Assembly: GCA_023415035.1 (NCBI GenBank)
Contig: JAEZLX010000185.1
Location: 1-18,027, forward strand
From: Pseudomonadota bacterium
GTDB lineage: Bacteria; Pseudomonadota; Gammaproteobacteria; Burkholderiales; Burkholderiaceae_C
Length of the DNA stretch: 18,027 nt
Direction of reading: 5' to 3'
The translations under genes and the position numbers were made by a program. Shown here in pieces: positions 1 through 8,276 of the stretch (the first letter of the stretch is position 1; each line of letters begins with the position of its first letter). The notes beneath the pieces are model-generated. The model saw only the letters and a list, made by a program, of their open reading frames with translations. It searched no databases and was not told where the DNA came from.

Positions 1-1171
1 GGCCTCGCGGCATCAGCTTGGAGAGGATGCCGTCGTTGCCGGCCGGAGCAGCGCCTGGGGCGCCAGCGCCGGGGCCGCCCTGCGGACCCGCTCCACCGCG
101 TGGACCGCGCGCAGCGGCACTCGGGCCGACCTTGCCGGCGGGCGTGAAGCGCAACGCCGTATTGGGAACCAGCAGCACGCCCTGGCGTTCGTCGGCGACG
201 ATGGTGGCCGAGGCGGTCATGCCCGGACGCAGGCTCTGGTCCTGGTTGTCCACGGTCAGCGTCGTGGTGTAGGTGACGACGTTGTCGGTGGTGGTGGAGC
301 CGTAGGCCACGCGCTCGATCACCGCCGGGTAGCGGCGTGAGGGGAAGGCGCTGACGGTGAAGCTGGCCTTCTGGCCGGCCTTGACGGAGCCCACGTCGGC
401 TTCGTCCACCGCCACGTCCAGCTTGAGCTGGGCCAGGTTTTCCGCCACCGAGAACAGCGTCACGGCCTGCAGCGAGGCGGCCACGGCATTGCCGGGGTCG
501 ACCGAGCGCGAGAGCACCACGCCGTCGATGGGCGAGCGGATCGAAGCCTTGGACAGGTTGGTTTCCGCGGTGGACAGCGAGGCCTGGGCCTGCGTCACCG
601 AGGCCTGGGCCGAGCGCTCGTTGGCCAGGGTCTTTTCAACCGAGGCGCGAGCGCTGTCCAGTTCGGTGGCCGAGGGCACCTTGCCGCCCGACAGCCGCGC
701 CACCTCCTCGTAGCGGGCCAGTGTGGCCTCTGCTTCCTTGCGGCTGGCCGTGGCCTGGGCGAGCGAGGCCTGGGCGGCGGCCAGCGCAGCGCGTGACTGG
801 GTGACCTGATCCTCGAGTTTGGCCGTGTCCAGCTCCACCAGCACCTGGCCTGCCTTGACGCGGTCGTTCACATCCACCAGCACGCGCTTGACGGTGCCCG
901 ACAGCTCGCTGCCGATGTTCACCGAGCGCGTGGGCTGCAGCGTGCCATTGGCGGCGACTGTCAGCGTGATGTCACCGCGCTTGAGGGTTTCGGTCACGTA
1001 GACCGGCGCCGCGTTGCGGGCCTTGACGCCGGACCAGTACCACCAGCCGGCACCGGCGGCCACCACGACGGCCACGCCGACCCACAGGGAGGTGCGTTGC
1101 CACCAGCGCGGCGGGCTGTCTTCGCCCAGCAGCAGGTTGACGGAGTCTTGGGAGGGTTTGTTCGGGCTCAT
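1..1171 (-). CDS. Efflux RND/MacAB-type periplasmic adaptor subunit (membrane fusion protein), partial
   Basis: This is a HlyD/MacA-type membrane fusion protein that would join an inner-membrane pump (RND or MacB ABC type) to the outer membrane factor encoded just upstream. About 390 residues are visible before the gene leaves the window at its C-terminal end. An N-terminal membrane anchor lies at about residues 30-48 (WVGVAVVVAAGAGWW). The first lipoyl half-motif is at 87-115 (GTVKRVLVDVNDRVKAGQ), an alanine- and glutamine-rich alpha-helical hairpin at 118-210, the second lipoyl half at 211-230 (IRSPIDGVVLSRSVDPG) and a beta-barrel region at 245-340. A Gly/Pro/Ala-rich stretch follows at 350-378. 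The ATG at 1171 lies 11 nt after the stop of the outer membrane factor, so the two are one operon; no strong ribosome binding site is seen. The transported substrate cannot be told from the sequence. The pump gene should follow beyond position 1. Confidence 0.9.
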   Translation of the reverse strand, partial: MSPNKPSQDSVNLLLGEDSPPRWWQRTSLWVGVAVVVAAGAGWWYWSGVKARNAAPVYVTETLKRGDITLTVAANGTLQPTRSVNIGSELSGTVKRVLVDVNDRVKAGQVLVELDTAKLEDQVTQSRAALAAAQASLAQATASRKEAEATLARYEEVARLSGGKVPSATELDSARASVEKTLANERSAQASVTQAQASLSTAETNLSKASIRSPIDGVVLSRSVDPGNAVAASLQAVTLFSVAENLAQLKLDVAVDEADVGSVKAGQKASFTVSAFPSRRYPAVIERVAYGSTTTDNVVTYTTTLTVDNQDQSLRPGMTASATIVADERQGVLLVPNTALRFTPAGKVGPSAAARGPRGGAGPQGGPGAGAPGAAPAGNDGILSKLMPRG

Positions 1172-1182
1172 GGGTGTCGGTA

Positions 1183-2628
1183 TCAACGGGATGCGGTAGG
1201 GGCGGTGTCGGGCTGCCAGCCGCCGCCCAGGGCCTTGTACAGGCGAACGTGGTCGGCACTGAGGGTGGCACGGGCGCTGGCCAGGTTGTCCTGGGCCGAC
1301 AGCAGCGTGCGCTGCGTGTCGAGCACGGCGCTGAAGTCGATCAGGCCGCTGCTGTAGCGCTGGCGGGCCAGCAGCTCGGCGCTGGCGGCCGCCTCGGCGG
1401 CCACCTGCAGTTTCTCGAGCCGCTCGCGGTCGCCACGCAGCGACACCAGTGCGTCCTCGACATCCTTGAGCGCGGTGAGCATCGCCGATTCATACGCGAT
1501 CCGTGCCTGCTCGACTGCCGCGTCCTGGGCCTCGATGCGAGCCCGGGTGGCACCGCCGTCGAAGAGGGGCATGGAAATGCTGGCTAGCAGGGCGTTGGCG
1601 AGTGTGGCGCCGCCGCTGCCCAGGCCGCCGAGGGTCAGGGCCGACAGGCCCACCGAACCGGAAAGCTGCAGGCTCGGGTAGAGCGCGGCTTCGGCCTGAT
1701 CCAGCCGCGACAGGGCGGCGGCTAGCCGGTGTTCGGCGGTGCTGACGTCGGGGCGCTGGCGCAGCGTGTCGGCCGGCAGGCTCAGGGCCAGTTCGGCGGG
1801 TGGTGCCGGGATGGCGCCTTCGGCGGACAGGCGGCCGAGCAGGGTTGCCGGGGCCTGGCCCGTGAGCACCGACAGCGCATGGATGGTCTGGTCCACGCTG
1901 CTTTGCAGGGCCGGTATCTGCGCCTCGGTCTGCGAGGTGGAGGCGATGGCCTGCTCCAGGTCGAGCGACGAGGCCAGGCCAGCCTGCACGCGCCAGCGCG
2001 TGATTTGCAGGGTTTCCTGCTGCAGCGCAAGGCTGCGCTGCGCGAACGCCAGCCGCTGCTGCAAGCCACGCAGTTCGATATAGGTGACGGCAACCTCGGC
2101 CGCCAGCGACACGCGGGTATTGGACAGGCTGGTTTCGGCGGCCAGGGCATCGGCCTCGCTGGCCGCGATGCCGGCTGCATTGCCGCCGAAGATGTCGGGC
2201 TCCCAGCTGGCGTCAAAGCCGGCCTGGAAGCGGTTGCCCGCCGGGTTGTCGCCCGACTTGCTGCGCTGGCCCGAGCCGCTGGTGCGCAGCGAGGGGCCGG
2301 CCGCTGCTGTGGTGGCGTCCAGCGTGGCGCGAGCCTGGCGCAGCGCTGCCTGGGCTGTGCGGACCGTGGGGTTGGCGGCGAGCGATTCTGCAACCAGCTG
2401 GCTCAGGGTGGCGTCGCCGAAGCGCTGCCACCAGTCGGCCAGCGGGGTGGCGTCGGAACCGGTGGCGGCGGCCGACCACTGCGTCGGCACGGCCAGCGCC
2501 GACGTAGCGTTGCGTTGCGTCGCGGGCGAGGCGCAGCCGGCGATCACGACGGCCGCGGCGATCGCTAGGACCGCCATCGGCCGTCGACGGCTGGAAAGCT
2601 GACAGGTGGGAAGATTGTCGAGATCCAT
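1183..2628 (-). CDS. Efflux transporter outer membrane factor lipoprotein (NodT/OprM family)
   Basis: This is a TolC-like outer membrane channel of the NodT/OprM family and forms the exit duct of the tripartite pump with the downstream adaptor. The 481 residues match the usual family length. A signal peptide with an Arg-rich n-region (SSRRRP) and hydrophobic core ends in the lipobox VIAGC, so the mature protein should be a lipoprotein. Family hallmarks are WWQRFGD near the mature N-terminus, AEVAVTYIELRGLQQRLA in the first repeat, LRQRPDVSTAEHRLAAAL at the start of the second, YPSLQLSGSVG and SMPLFDGGATRARI. I chose the ATG at 2628, which gives a normal signal peptide. A GGAGG lies only 1 nt before it, an unusually short spacing. 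An in-frame ATG at 2649 without a ribosome binding site would add seven residues. The ATG at 2577 would remove the Arg-rich n-region. The family is certain; the start is not. Confidence 0.92.
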   Translation of the reverse strand: MDLDNLPTCQLSSRRRPMAVLAIAAAVVIAGCASPATQRNATSALAVPTQWSAAATGSDATPLADWWQRFGDATLSQLVAESLAANPTVRTAQAALRQARATLDATTAAAGPSLRTSGSGQRSKSGDNPAGNRFQAGFDASWEPDIFGGNAAGIAASEADALAAETSLSNTRVSLAAEVAVTYIELRGLQQRLAFAQRSLALQQETLQITRWRVQAGLASSLDLEQAIASTSQTEAQIPALQSSVDQTIHALSVLTGQAPATLLGRLSAEGAIPAPPAELALSLPADTLRQRPDVSTAEHRLAAALSRLDQAEAALYPSLQLSGSVGLSALTLGGLGSGGATLANALLASISMPLFDGGATRARIEAQDAAVEQARIAYESAMLTALKDVEDALVSLRGDRERLEKLQVAAEAAASAELLARQRYSSGLIDFSAVLDTQRTLLSAQDNLASARATLSADHVRLYKALGGGWQPDTAPTASR

Positions 2629-2702
2629 GCCTCCATTGTGTGCGGTCATCGGATACGGGCCGTTTCGCTTGTGTGAACGTTGTGTAAAGCCGACGGCGCC
2701 CT

Positions 2703-3616
2703 TCAGCGACCGCCCGCAGGACGCGGCGGCAAGGTCTTGAGGTAGAGGTACAGGGCGTTTGCATCCGTCACGCTGATTGCCTGCAGCGACCCGAAGGGCA
2801 TGACGTTGCTCACGGCCGTGCCGTCCGGCCTCTTGCCCGCGACCAGCATGCGCATGAACTGCTCGGCGCTCTCGTAGCGGACCATCGCGCTGCCCTCGCC
2901 AGGCGTCAGGTTGGAGGCGGGGGGCCAGTTCGGTGGCGCGCCGGGGATCCTGCCGCCGGAGAACTGCGGTCCGTGGCAGCCGATGCACATGTTGGCCACA
3001 TACGCGCCATGCGCGGGTGTCACCGCATCGGCCACGGGCTGCTGCGGTCACAGGCTGTGGTCGATTTTCTCATAGGCATCGCGGACGACGCCGAAGGCGT
3101 ACAGGAGCTTGACCGGCAGCGGCATGCGCCCGACGCCGGGTTCGCCGTCCACCGGCGGCAGCTGGCGGATGTAGGCGACGAGGGCGGCCAGGTCATCGTC
3201 GGTGAAGCGGTTGTAGTCCTCGCTGGGCATGACCAGCGCCGGGCGGCCATCACGCTTGATGCCGTGCCGCACGATGCGGACCCAGTCCATGCTGCTGTAG
3301 CCCTGCACCGCGCTGTTGGCGCCGTGGGTCAGGTTGGGACCGCGCACCAGCAGGCCGTTGGGGTCGTCGATGAACGTGTGGCCCGCACCGTTGGCGCCGT
3401 GGCAGTCGGTGCAGCCGCGTGAGGCGTACATACAGATAGCGCCCTCGCTCGACGCTGACGGCGTCTTCGCGCAGCGGCCCGTCGGCCACGTTCACGACGT
3501 GGCTGCCGCCGCATCTTGCGGTCGGCCATCAGGCTGCCCACGATGGCGGTCGCACCCATGAGCACGACCAGTCCCAGCAGGACCCACAGGGTGCGGCGCA
3601 TCCAGCGGGGCATCAT
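2703..3616 (-). pseudogene. Degenerate diheme cytochrome c gene (two frameshifts plus in-frame TGA)
   Basis: These are the remains of a membrane-anchored diheme c-type cytochrome. The start is well preserved: GGGAG lies 7 nt before tandem ATGs at 3616/3613, followed by a membrane anchor (MRRTLWVLLGLVVLMG). The frame is then broken near 3510, after MADRKM, and resumes one frame over at NVADGPLREDAV. It breaks again near 3433, where ERGRYLY passes to YASRGCTDCHG with four extra bases (net +1). The first heme motif CTDCH follows. An in-frame TGA at 3048-3050 then separates the first heme domain from the second (PQQPVADAV, heme motif CIGCH), which runs intact to 2703. Reassembled, the product would be about 300 residues, as expected for this two-domain family. 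Both heme motifs survive, so the decay looks recent. Clustered sequencing errors are the alternative, but neighbouring genes amn and gor are clean. The three pieces should not be read as separate genes. Confidence 0.82.
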
Positions 3617-3628
3617 GACCGATCTCCC

Positions 3629-4234
3629 GTGCGACCGGCCGGGCGCGGTGCCAGCGCGCGGGCTTGCGGGTCTCGAAGACAAGGCAGGCGAGTCGAAGGG
3701 GTGGTGCCGGGCACGGTCTACAACCACTTCCGCACGCGGGACGATGTTCTCGAGGCCCTGGCCGTGGCGCTGTCCACCACGCTGAACGAGCGCGTGGTGC
3801 AGAGCTATCGGGAGATCGCCGATGGGGCGCAGCGCATGAGCATCGGCATACGCCGTTTTCTGTGGCTGGCCGAGACGAGCCCGCCCTGGGCCATGCTGCT
3901 GCTTCAGCTGTCGATGGCGTTTCCGCAGGTGATCGAAGCGGTGAAGCCGTATTCCCTGGCCGACCTGCGGCTGGCCCGGTCGCAGGGACGCTTCAGCGTG
4001 GCGGATGAGGTCGCGGCCATCGACATGGTGTTTGGCACCTGCCTGCGCGCCATGCAGCGCATCGCTGGCGGCGAGGTGGATTCGCCGCAGGACTACGCGG
4101 TCGAGTTGCTGAAGATGCTGTTGTGCGGCCTCGGGATGACGCCGGACGAGGCGGCGGAGGTCATGGCGCGCCCGCTGCCACCCTTTGTCTCGCCGGCCCC
4201 CGCGCCCAAGGCGCACGCCCGCCGCGTGGCCTGA
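3629..4234 (+). pseudogene. TetR/AcrR-type regulator remnant lacking most of the HTH domain
   Basis: From GVVPGTVYNHFRTRDDVLEAL onward this reads as a TetR-family regulator. That segment is the end of the helix-turn-helix, including the recognition helix, and it is followed by about 170 residues of an all-helical ligand/dimer domain with a normal end at 4234. Before it, a TetR protein should have some 40 residues carrying HTH helices 1 and 2 (typically RxxILxAAxxLFxxxG...). Here the frame holds only about 25 Arg/Gly-rich residues with no such pattern. A fragment resembling the usual entry to the domain (RVSKTRQA) lies in another frame at 3667-3690. The simplest reading is an internal deletion of roughly 75-100 bp at about 3685-3700. 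The gene diverges from the decayed cytochrome gene and overlaps its ribosome binding site. DNA binding by any product is unlikely. The GTG at 3629 is only the start of the open frame. Confidence 0.7.
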
Positions 4235-4262
4235 GCCCGGAGGCTGCTGTAGACCGGGGTCG

Positions 4263-5771
4263 CTACTGGAACGCGACTTCGGCGAAGCTGCGCAGCTTGC
4301 GACTGTGCAGCTGGTCGATACCGCCCTCGCGCAGGCGTTCGATGGCGCGGATGCCGATGCGCAGGTGCTGGTCCACGCGCTCGCGGTAGAAGTGGTTGGC
4401 CATGCCCGGCAGCTTGATTTCGCCATGCAGCGGCTTGTCGCTCACGCACAGCAGCGTGCCGTAGGGCACGCGGAAGCGGAAACCGTTGGCCGCGATGGTG
4501 GCCGATTCCATGTCCAGCGCCACGGCGCGGCTCTGGCTGAAGCGCTGCTGCGGCGTGCTGGGCATGTTGCGGGTGGGCAGCAGCTCCCAGTTGCGGTTGT
4601 CGGTGCTGGCCACGGTGCCGGTGCGCATGATGCGCTTGAGCTCGTTCGGTGCCAGGCCGGTCACGTCGGCCACCGCGCCTTCCAGCGCCACCTGGATTTC
4701 GGCCAGCGCGGGGATCGGCACCCACAGCGGCAGTTCCTCGTCGAGCACGTGGTCCTCGCGCACGTACGCGTGGGCCAGCACGTAGTCGCCCAGTTGCTGG
4801 CTGGTGCGCAGGCCCGCGCAGTGTCCCAGCATCAACCAGGCGTGCGGTCGCAGCACGGCGATGTGGTCGGTGATGGTCTTGGCGTTGGCGGGGCCGACGC
4901 CGATGTTGACCATGGTGATGCCGCTGCGGTCCTCGCGCAGCAGGTGGTAGGCGGGCATCTGCGGCAGATGCGGCGGCGCCACGCCCAAGGCATCGACGGT
5001 CTCGGCATCAAGACCAATCCGGCGCGTGACCACGTTGCCGGGCTCGATAAAGGCGGTGTAGCCGCTGTCGGGTCGGGCCATCTCGGCGCGGCCGAGCCGG
5101 ATGAACTCGTCGATGTAGAACTGGTAGTTCGTGAACAGCACGAAGTTCTGGAACCACTCGGGTGCGGTGCCGGTGTAGTGACGCAGGCGCTGCAGCGAAT
5201 AGTCCACGCGCGCGCCGGTGAACAGCGACAGCGGCATCGGTTCGCCCGGTGCAGGCTCGTGGGTGCCGTTGGCGATACCGTCGTCCATCACCGTCAGGTC
5301 CGGCAGGTCGAACACGTCGCGCATGCGGGCGCGCCGAGTGGTGTCCATCTCGCCTTCCACATGGTCGTGTTCGGCGAACGAGAAATGGATCGGGATCGGC
5401 TGGGCACTGGTGCCCACTTCCAGCTCGCCGCCGTGGTTGTCCAGCAGCAGCCGGAACTGCTCAAGGTAATAGTGGGCGTACAGGTCCGGCCGGGTCAGCG
5501 TGGTTTCGTAGCGTCCCGGGCCGGCCACGAAGCCGTAGCTCAGCCGGCCGCCACCCGTGCCACCCTGCTGCAGCACGCTGTTCGAATGCACGCGCACGAA
5601 GGGGTAGCAGGCCCGCACCCGCACGCCGTCGAAATCCTCGCCCGCCACGAATGCGTGCAGTGCATCGCGCAGGAAGTCGATGCTGCGTCGGTAGATCGCC
5701 TGTACCTGGGACAGGGCGGCCTGCGGGTCTCTGAAGCGCTGCGGAGCGGTGAATTCGGGCGTCTTGAGCAT
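4263..5771 (-). CDS. amn: AMP nucleosidase
   Basis: AMP nucleosidase cleaves AMP to adenine and ribose 5-phosphate in the cytoplasm, acting in purine turnover and adenylate balance. The 502 residues are close to the E. coli enzyme (484). The N-terminal half is the AMP-nucleosidase-specific domain (QAIYRRSIDFLRDAL, RVRACYPFVRVHS, RPDLYAHYYLEQ). The C-terminal half is a nucleoside-phosphorylase fold with the glycine-rich phosphate loop MVNIGVGPANAKT at 287-299, the ribose-binding DMES at 420-423 and CVSDKPLHGEIK at 442-453, whose Asp445 matches the base-contacting acid of this superfamily. The ATG at 5771 has only a weak ribosome binding site. The gene follows gor by 36 nt on the same strand, so co-transcription is possible, though no functional link is known. 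Confidence 0.96.
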   Translation of the reverse strand: MLKTPEFTAPQRFRDPQAALSQVQAIYRRSIDFLRDALHAFVAGEDFDGVRVRACYPFVRVHSNSVLQQGGTGGGRLSYGFVAGPGRYETTLTRPDLYAHYYLEQFRLLLDNHGGELEVGTSAQPIPIHFSFAEHDHVEGEMDTTRRARMRDVFDLPDLTVMDDGIANGTHEPAPGEPMPLSLFTGARVDYSLQRLRHYTGTAPEWFQNFVLFTNYQFYIDEFIRLGRAEMARPDSGYTAFIEPGNVVTRRIGLDAETVDALGVAPPHLPQMPAYHLLREDRSGITMVNIGVGPANAKTITDHIAVLRPHAWLMLGHCAGLRTSQQLGDYVLAHAYVREDHVLDEELPLWVPIPALAEIQVALEGAVADVTGLAPNELKRIMRTGTVASTDNRNWELLPTRNMPSTPQQRFSQSRAVALDMESATIAANGFRFRVPYGTLLCVSDKPLHGEIKLPGMANHFYRERVDQHLRIGIRAIERLREGGIDQLHSRKLRSFAEVAFQ

Positions 5772-5807
5772 GAGCCTATTGTGGCCCCATGCCGCGATGG
5801 CGTGCGC

Positions 5808-7235
5808 TCAGTGGCGCACGGGCTCGCGCATGGTGACGAACTCTTCGGCCGCGGTCGGGTGGATGCCGATGGTGCTGTCGAACACGGCCTTGGTGGCGCC
5901 GGCCTTCATGGCCACGGCGAAACCCTGCACGATCTCGCCGGCTTCGGCGCCGACCATGTGCAGGCCCACCACGCGGTCGCTGGCGGTGTCCACCACGAGT
6001 TTCATCAGCGTGCGCTCCGCGCTGCCGGACAGCGTGTGCCTGAGGGCGCGGAATTCGCTGCGGAACACGGTGATCTGGCCGAACCGCGCCCGGGCAGCCT
6101 CCTCGGTGTAGCCGACGGTGCCGATGTTCGGGTGGGTGAACACGGCCGTGGGGATGTAGTCGTAGGCCATCTGGCGTGTCGGCTTGCCCTGGGCCGGGCC
6201 GAACAGGCGGTCCACGACAACCATGGCCTCGGCCAGGGCCACGGGCGTGAGCTGCACACGGCCGGTCACGTCGCCGATGGCGTGGATGCCGGGCACGTTG
6301 GTCTCGTACCATTCGTTCACGATGATCTCGCCCTTGTCCCCTTGGGCCACGCCGGCCGTCTCCAGGCCGAGTCCCTTCACGTTGGGCGAGCGTCCGGTAG
6401 CGTACAGCACGGCATCGGCTTGCAGCACGGCGCCGTCCGCGCAGGTCACGCGCAGGCTGCCATCCGCGTCGCGGTCGATGCGGGCCACGTCGGCGTTCAG
6501 CCGCAGGTCCACACCGGCCTTGACGGTTTCGGCCGCGAAGAAGTGCCGGATCTCGTCGTCGAAACCGCGCAGCACCTGGTTGCCGCGGTACAGCTGCACG
6601 ACCTTGGCGCCCAGACCGTTGAAGATGGAGGCGAACTCGCAGGCGATGTAGCCGCCACCCACCACCACCAGCCGGCGCGGGAAGGGTTCGATGTCGAAGA
6701 TCTCGTCCGACGTGAGCGCGTGCTCGCGACCGGGGAAGTCGGGTACGCTGGGTGTGCCGCCGGTGGCGATCAGGATGTGACGTGCCGTGACATGCTGGTG
6801 GCCGGGGCTGCCGTCGGCGTTGAGCGTGGCCAGGGTCACGGCATGCGGGCCGTCGATGCGGGCGAAGGCATCGAACGTGGTGACGCCGGCGCCGCGCAGC
6901 AGGTTGCCGTAGACGCCGTTCAGGCGCGAAATTTCACTGGCGCGGTTGGCCTTGAGCGTGGCCCAGTTGAGCGCGGGCGGCGAGCCTTCCCAACCGTAGC
7001 CGTGCGACTCTTCAAACGCCTCGGCGTAGTGGGCGGCGTAGCTGTAGAGCTTCTTGGGAATACAACCGAGGTTCACGCAGGTGCCGCCCAGGCCGTCGGT
7101 GCCCAGCGCCTCGGCCAGCGCCACGCGCGCGCCGCGCTGCGCGGCCATGCGGGCAGCGCGCACGCCACCGCTGCCGCCGCCGATCACGAAAAGGTCGAAG
7201 TCGTATGTGCCCATGTCATCCCTGTTCATGCTCAT
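5808..7235 (-). CDS. gor: Glutathione-disulfide reductase
   Basis: This flavoenzyme reduces glutathione disulfide with NADPH in the cytoplasm and maintains the thiol pool. The 475 residues are a normal length. An FAD-binding GGGSGG lies at 19-24. The redox-active disulfide is in GGTCVNLGCIPKK (Cys53 and Cys58). The NADPH domain carries VVVGGGYIACEFASIFNGLG followed by the basic YRGNQVLRGFD, the pattern of NADPH-specific glutathione reductases rather than NADH-using lipoamide dehydrogenases. A second FAD motif is HAIGDVTGRVQLTPVA. The C-terminal HPTAAEEF supplies the catalytic His459-Glu464 pair. The start is uncertain: ATG at 7235, or the internal ATG at 7214, which has AGGGA 4 nt upstream and begins MGTYDFDLF. 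It lies downstream of the interrupted hbd gene in the same direction, 78 nt away. Confidence 0.96.
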   Translation of the reverse strand: MSMNRDDMGTYDFDLFVIGGGSGGVRAARMAAQRGARVALAEALGTDGLGGTCVNLGCIPKKLYSYAAHYAEAFEESHGYGWEGSPPALNWATLKANRASEISRLNGVYGNLLRGAGVTTFDAFARIDGPHAVTLATLNADGSPGHQHVTARHILIATGGTPSVPDFPGREHALTSDEIFDIEPFPRRLVVVGGGYIACEFASIFNGLGAKVVQLYRGNQVLRGFDDEIRHFFAAETVKAGVDLRLNADVARIDRDADGSLRVTCADGAVLQADAVLYATGRSPNVKGLGLETAGVAQGDKGEIIVNEWYETNVPGIHAIGDVTGRVQLTPVALAEAMVVVDRLFGPAQGKPTRQMAYDYIPTAVFTHPNIGTVGYTEEAARARFGQITVFRSEFRALRHTLSGSAERTLMKLVVDTASDRVVGLHMVGAEAGEIVQGFAVAMKAGATKAVFDSTIGIHPTAAEEFVTMREPVRH

Positions 7236-7261
7236 GGGCGCATCTTACGGGGATGACCGGC

Positions 7262-7280
7262 ACCCCGCCCGCACCGGGGT
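7262..7280. other. GC-rich hairpin between hbd and gor
   Basis: A perfect six-base inverted repeat (ACCCCG and CGGGGT) with a seven-base loop lies between the hbd stop and the gor start. There is no T-run on either side, so it is at best a weak or Rho-assisted terminator or leader hairpin. It may be chance in GC-rich DNA. Confidence 0.25.
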
Positions 7281-7313
7281 ATTCGGTCGCGGGCGGCAGC
7301 GCGATCCTGTCGC

Positions 7314-8165
7314 TCAGTAGGTGTAGACGCCGCGGCCGGTTTTGCGGCCCAGCCAGCCGGCGGCCACCATTTCCTTGAGCAGCGGGCAGGGGCGGTACTT
7401 GGAGTCGTTGAACTCGTCGAAGTACACGTTCATCACCGCCAGGCACACGTCCAGGCCCACCATGTCGGCCAGCGCCAGCGGGCCAATGGGGTGGTTGCAG
7501 CCCAGCTTCATGCCCTCGTCGATCTCCTCGGGCGAGGCCAGACCTTCGGCCAGCACGAAGAAGGCTTCGTTGATCATCGGCACCAGGATGCGGTTGACCA
7601 CGAAGCCGGGAGAGTTCTTCACCGTGATCGGCGTCTTGCCCAGTGTCTCGGCCAGTGCCTTGACGGTGTCGTGCGTGGCGTCGCTGGTCTGCAGGCCGCG
7701 GATGATCTCCACCAGCGCCATCATGGGCACCGGGTTGAAGAAGTGCATGCCGATGAAGCGGTCTGCGCGCTGGGTGGTGGCGGCCAGTTTGGTGATGCTG
7801 ATCGAGCTGGTGTTGGTTGCGACGATCACCTCGGGCGCCAGCAGCGCGTCCAGCTGCTGCAGGATCTTGACCTTGAGCGCCTCGTTCTCGGTGGCGGCCT
7901 CGATCACCAGCTGCGCCTGCTTCAGGTCGTCGTAGCTGGTCGAGCCCTGGATCAGCGACAGCGCCTAGTCCTTGTCGGCGGCCGTGATCTTCTCTTTCTT
8001 GATCAGCCGGTCGAGGCTGCCGGCGATGGTGGCCAGGCCCTTGTCCACCGCCGCCTGGGCGATGTCGACCATGACGACGCGGATGCCGCTGACCGCGCAG
8101 GCCTGCGCAATGCCGTTGCCCATGGTGCCGGCGCCAACGATGCCGACGGTCTGGATGCTGCTCAT
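7314..8165 (-). pseudogene. hbd: 3-hydroxybutyryl-CoA dehydrogenase gene interrupted by one amber codon
   Basis: The family oxidises (S)-3-hydroxybutyryl-CoA to acetoacetyl-CoA with NAD(P), in beta-oxidation-type or butanoate metabolism. An AGGAG 8 nt before the ATG at 8165 makes the start clear. The N-terminal Rossmann motif is GIVGAGTMGNGIA. After 66 codons (ending KITAADKD) an in-frame TAG occurs at 7965-7967, and the same frame then continues without any shift (ALSLIQGSTSYDDLK, VIEAATENEALKVKIL, FFNPVPMMALVEII, NSPGFVVNRIL, KTGRGVYTY) to the stop at 7314. Counting the amber codon, the total of 283 codons equals the normal family length. All other motifs are intact, so this is a very recent nonsense mutation (for example CAG to TAG), a sequencing error or a suppressed codon. 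Without suppression the downstream piece would lack the nucleotide-binding motif and be inactive. It diverges from the GMC oxidoreductase gene. Confidence 0.85.
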
Positions 8166-8276
8166 GAGGGTAACTCCTGCAAGTCGATGAAAGAAAAAAG
8201 AAAACAGGTGTGCTAACTTGGCGACCGATTGTCGCGCACCGACCGGGCATCATGCCCGACACAGGAGACAGCAGTC

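Noticed and set aside
1729..2568. A 279-codon plus-strand frame opposite the outer membrane factor gene
   Set aside because: Repetitive Gly/Arg/Gln-rich translation without domains, opposite a confident NodT-family gene.
3048..3050. TGA in the cytochrome frame as a selenocysteine codon
   Set aside because: The position is a linker between two heme domains, the gene has two frameshifts as well, and no SECIS-like hairpin is evident just after it.
2703..3431. Reading the two halves of the cytochrome locus as two independent monoheme cytochrome genes
   Set aside because: The pieces are in the same frame separated only by one TGA, the second has no ribosome binding site, and together they match the layout of a known diheme family.
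4185..7256. A 1023-codon open frame on the plus strand across amn and gor
   Set aside because: It is fully antisense to two clear enzyme genes, and its composition (Val/Gly/His/Ala/Gln rich, no domain) is what the complement of high-GC codons yields.
7965..7967. TAG in hbd as a pyrrolysine codon
   Set aside because: Pyrrolysine is not expected in betaproteobacteria and this family has no catalytic residue at that place.
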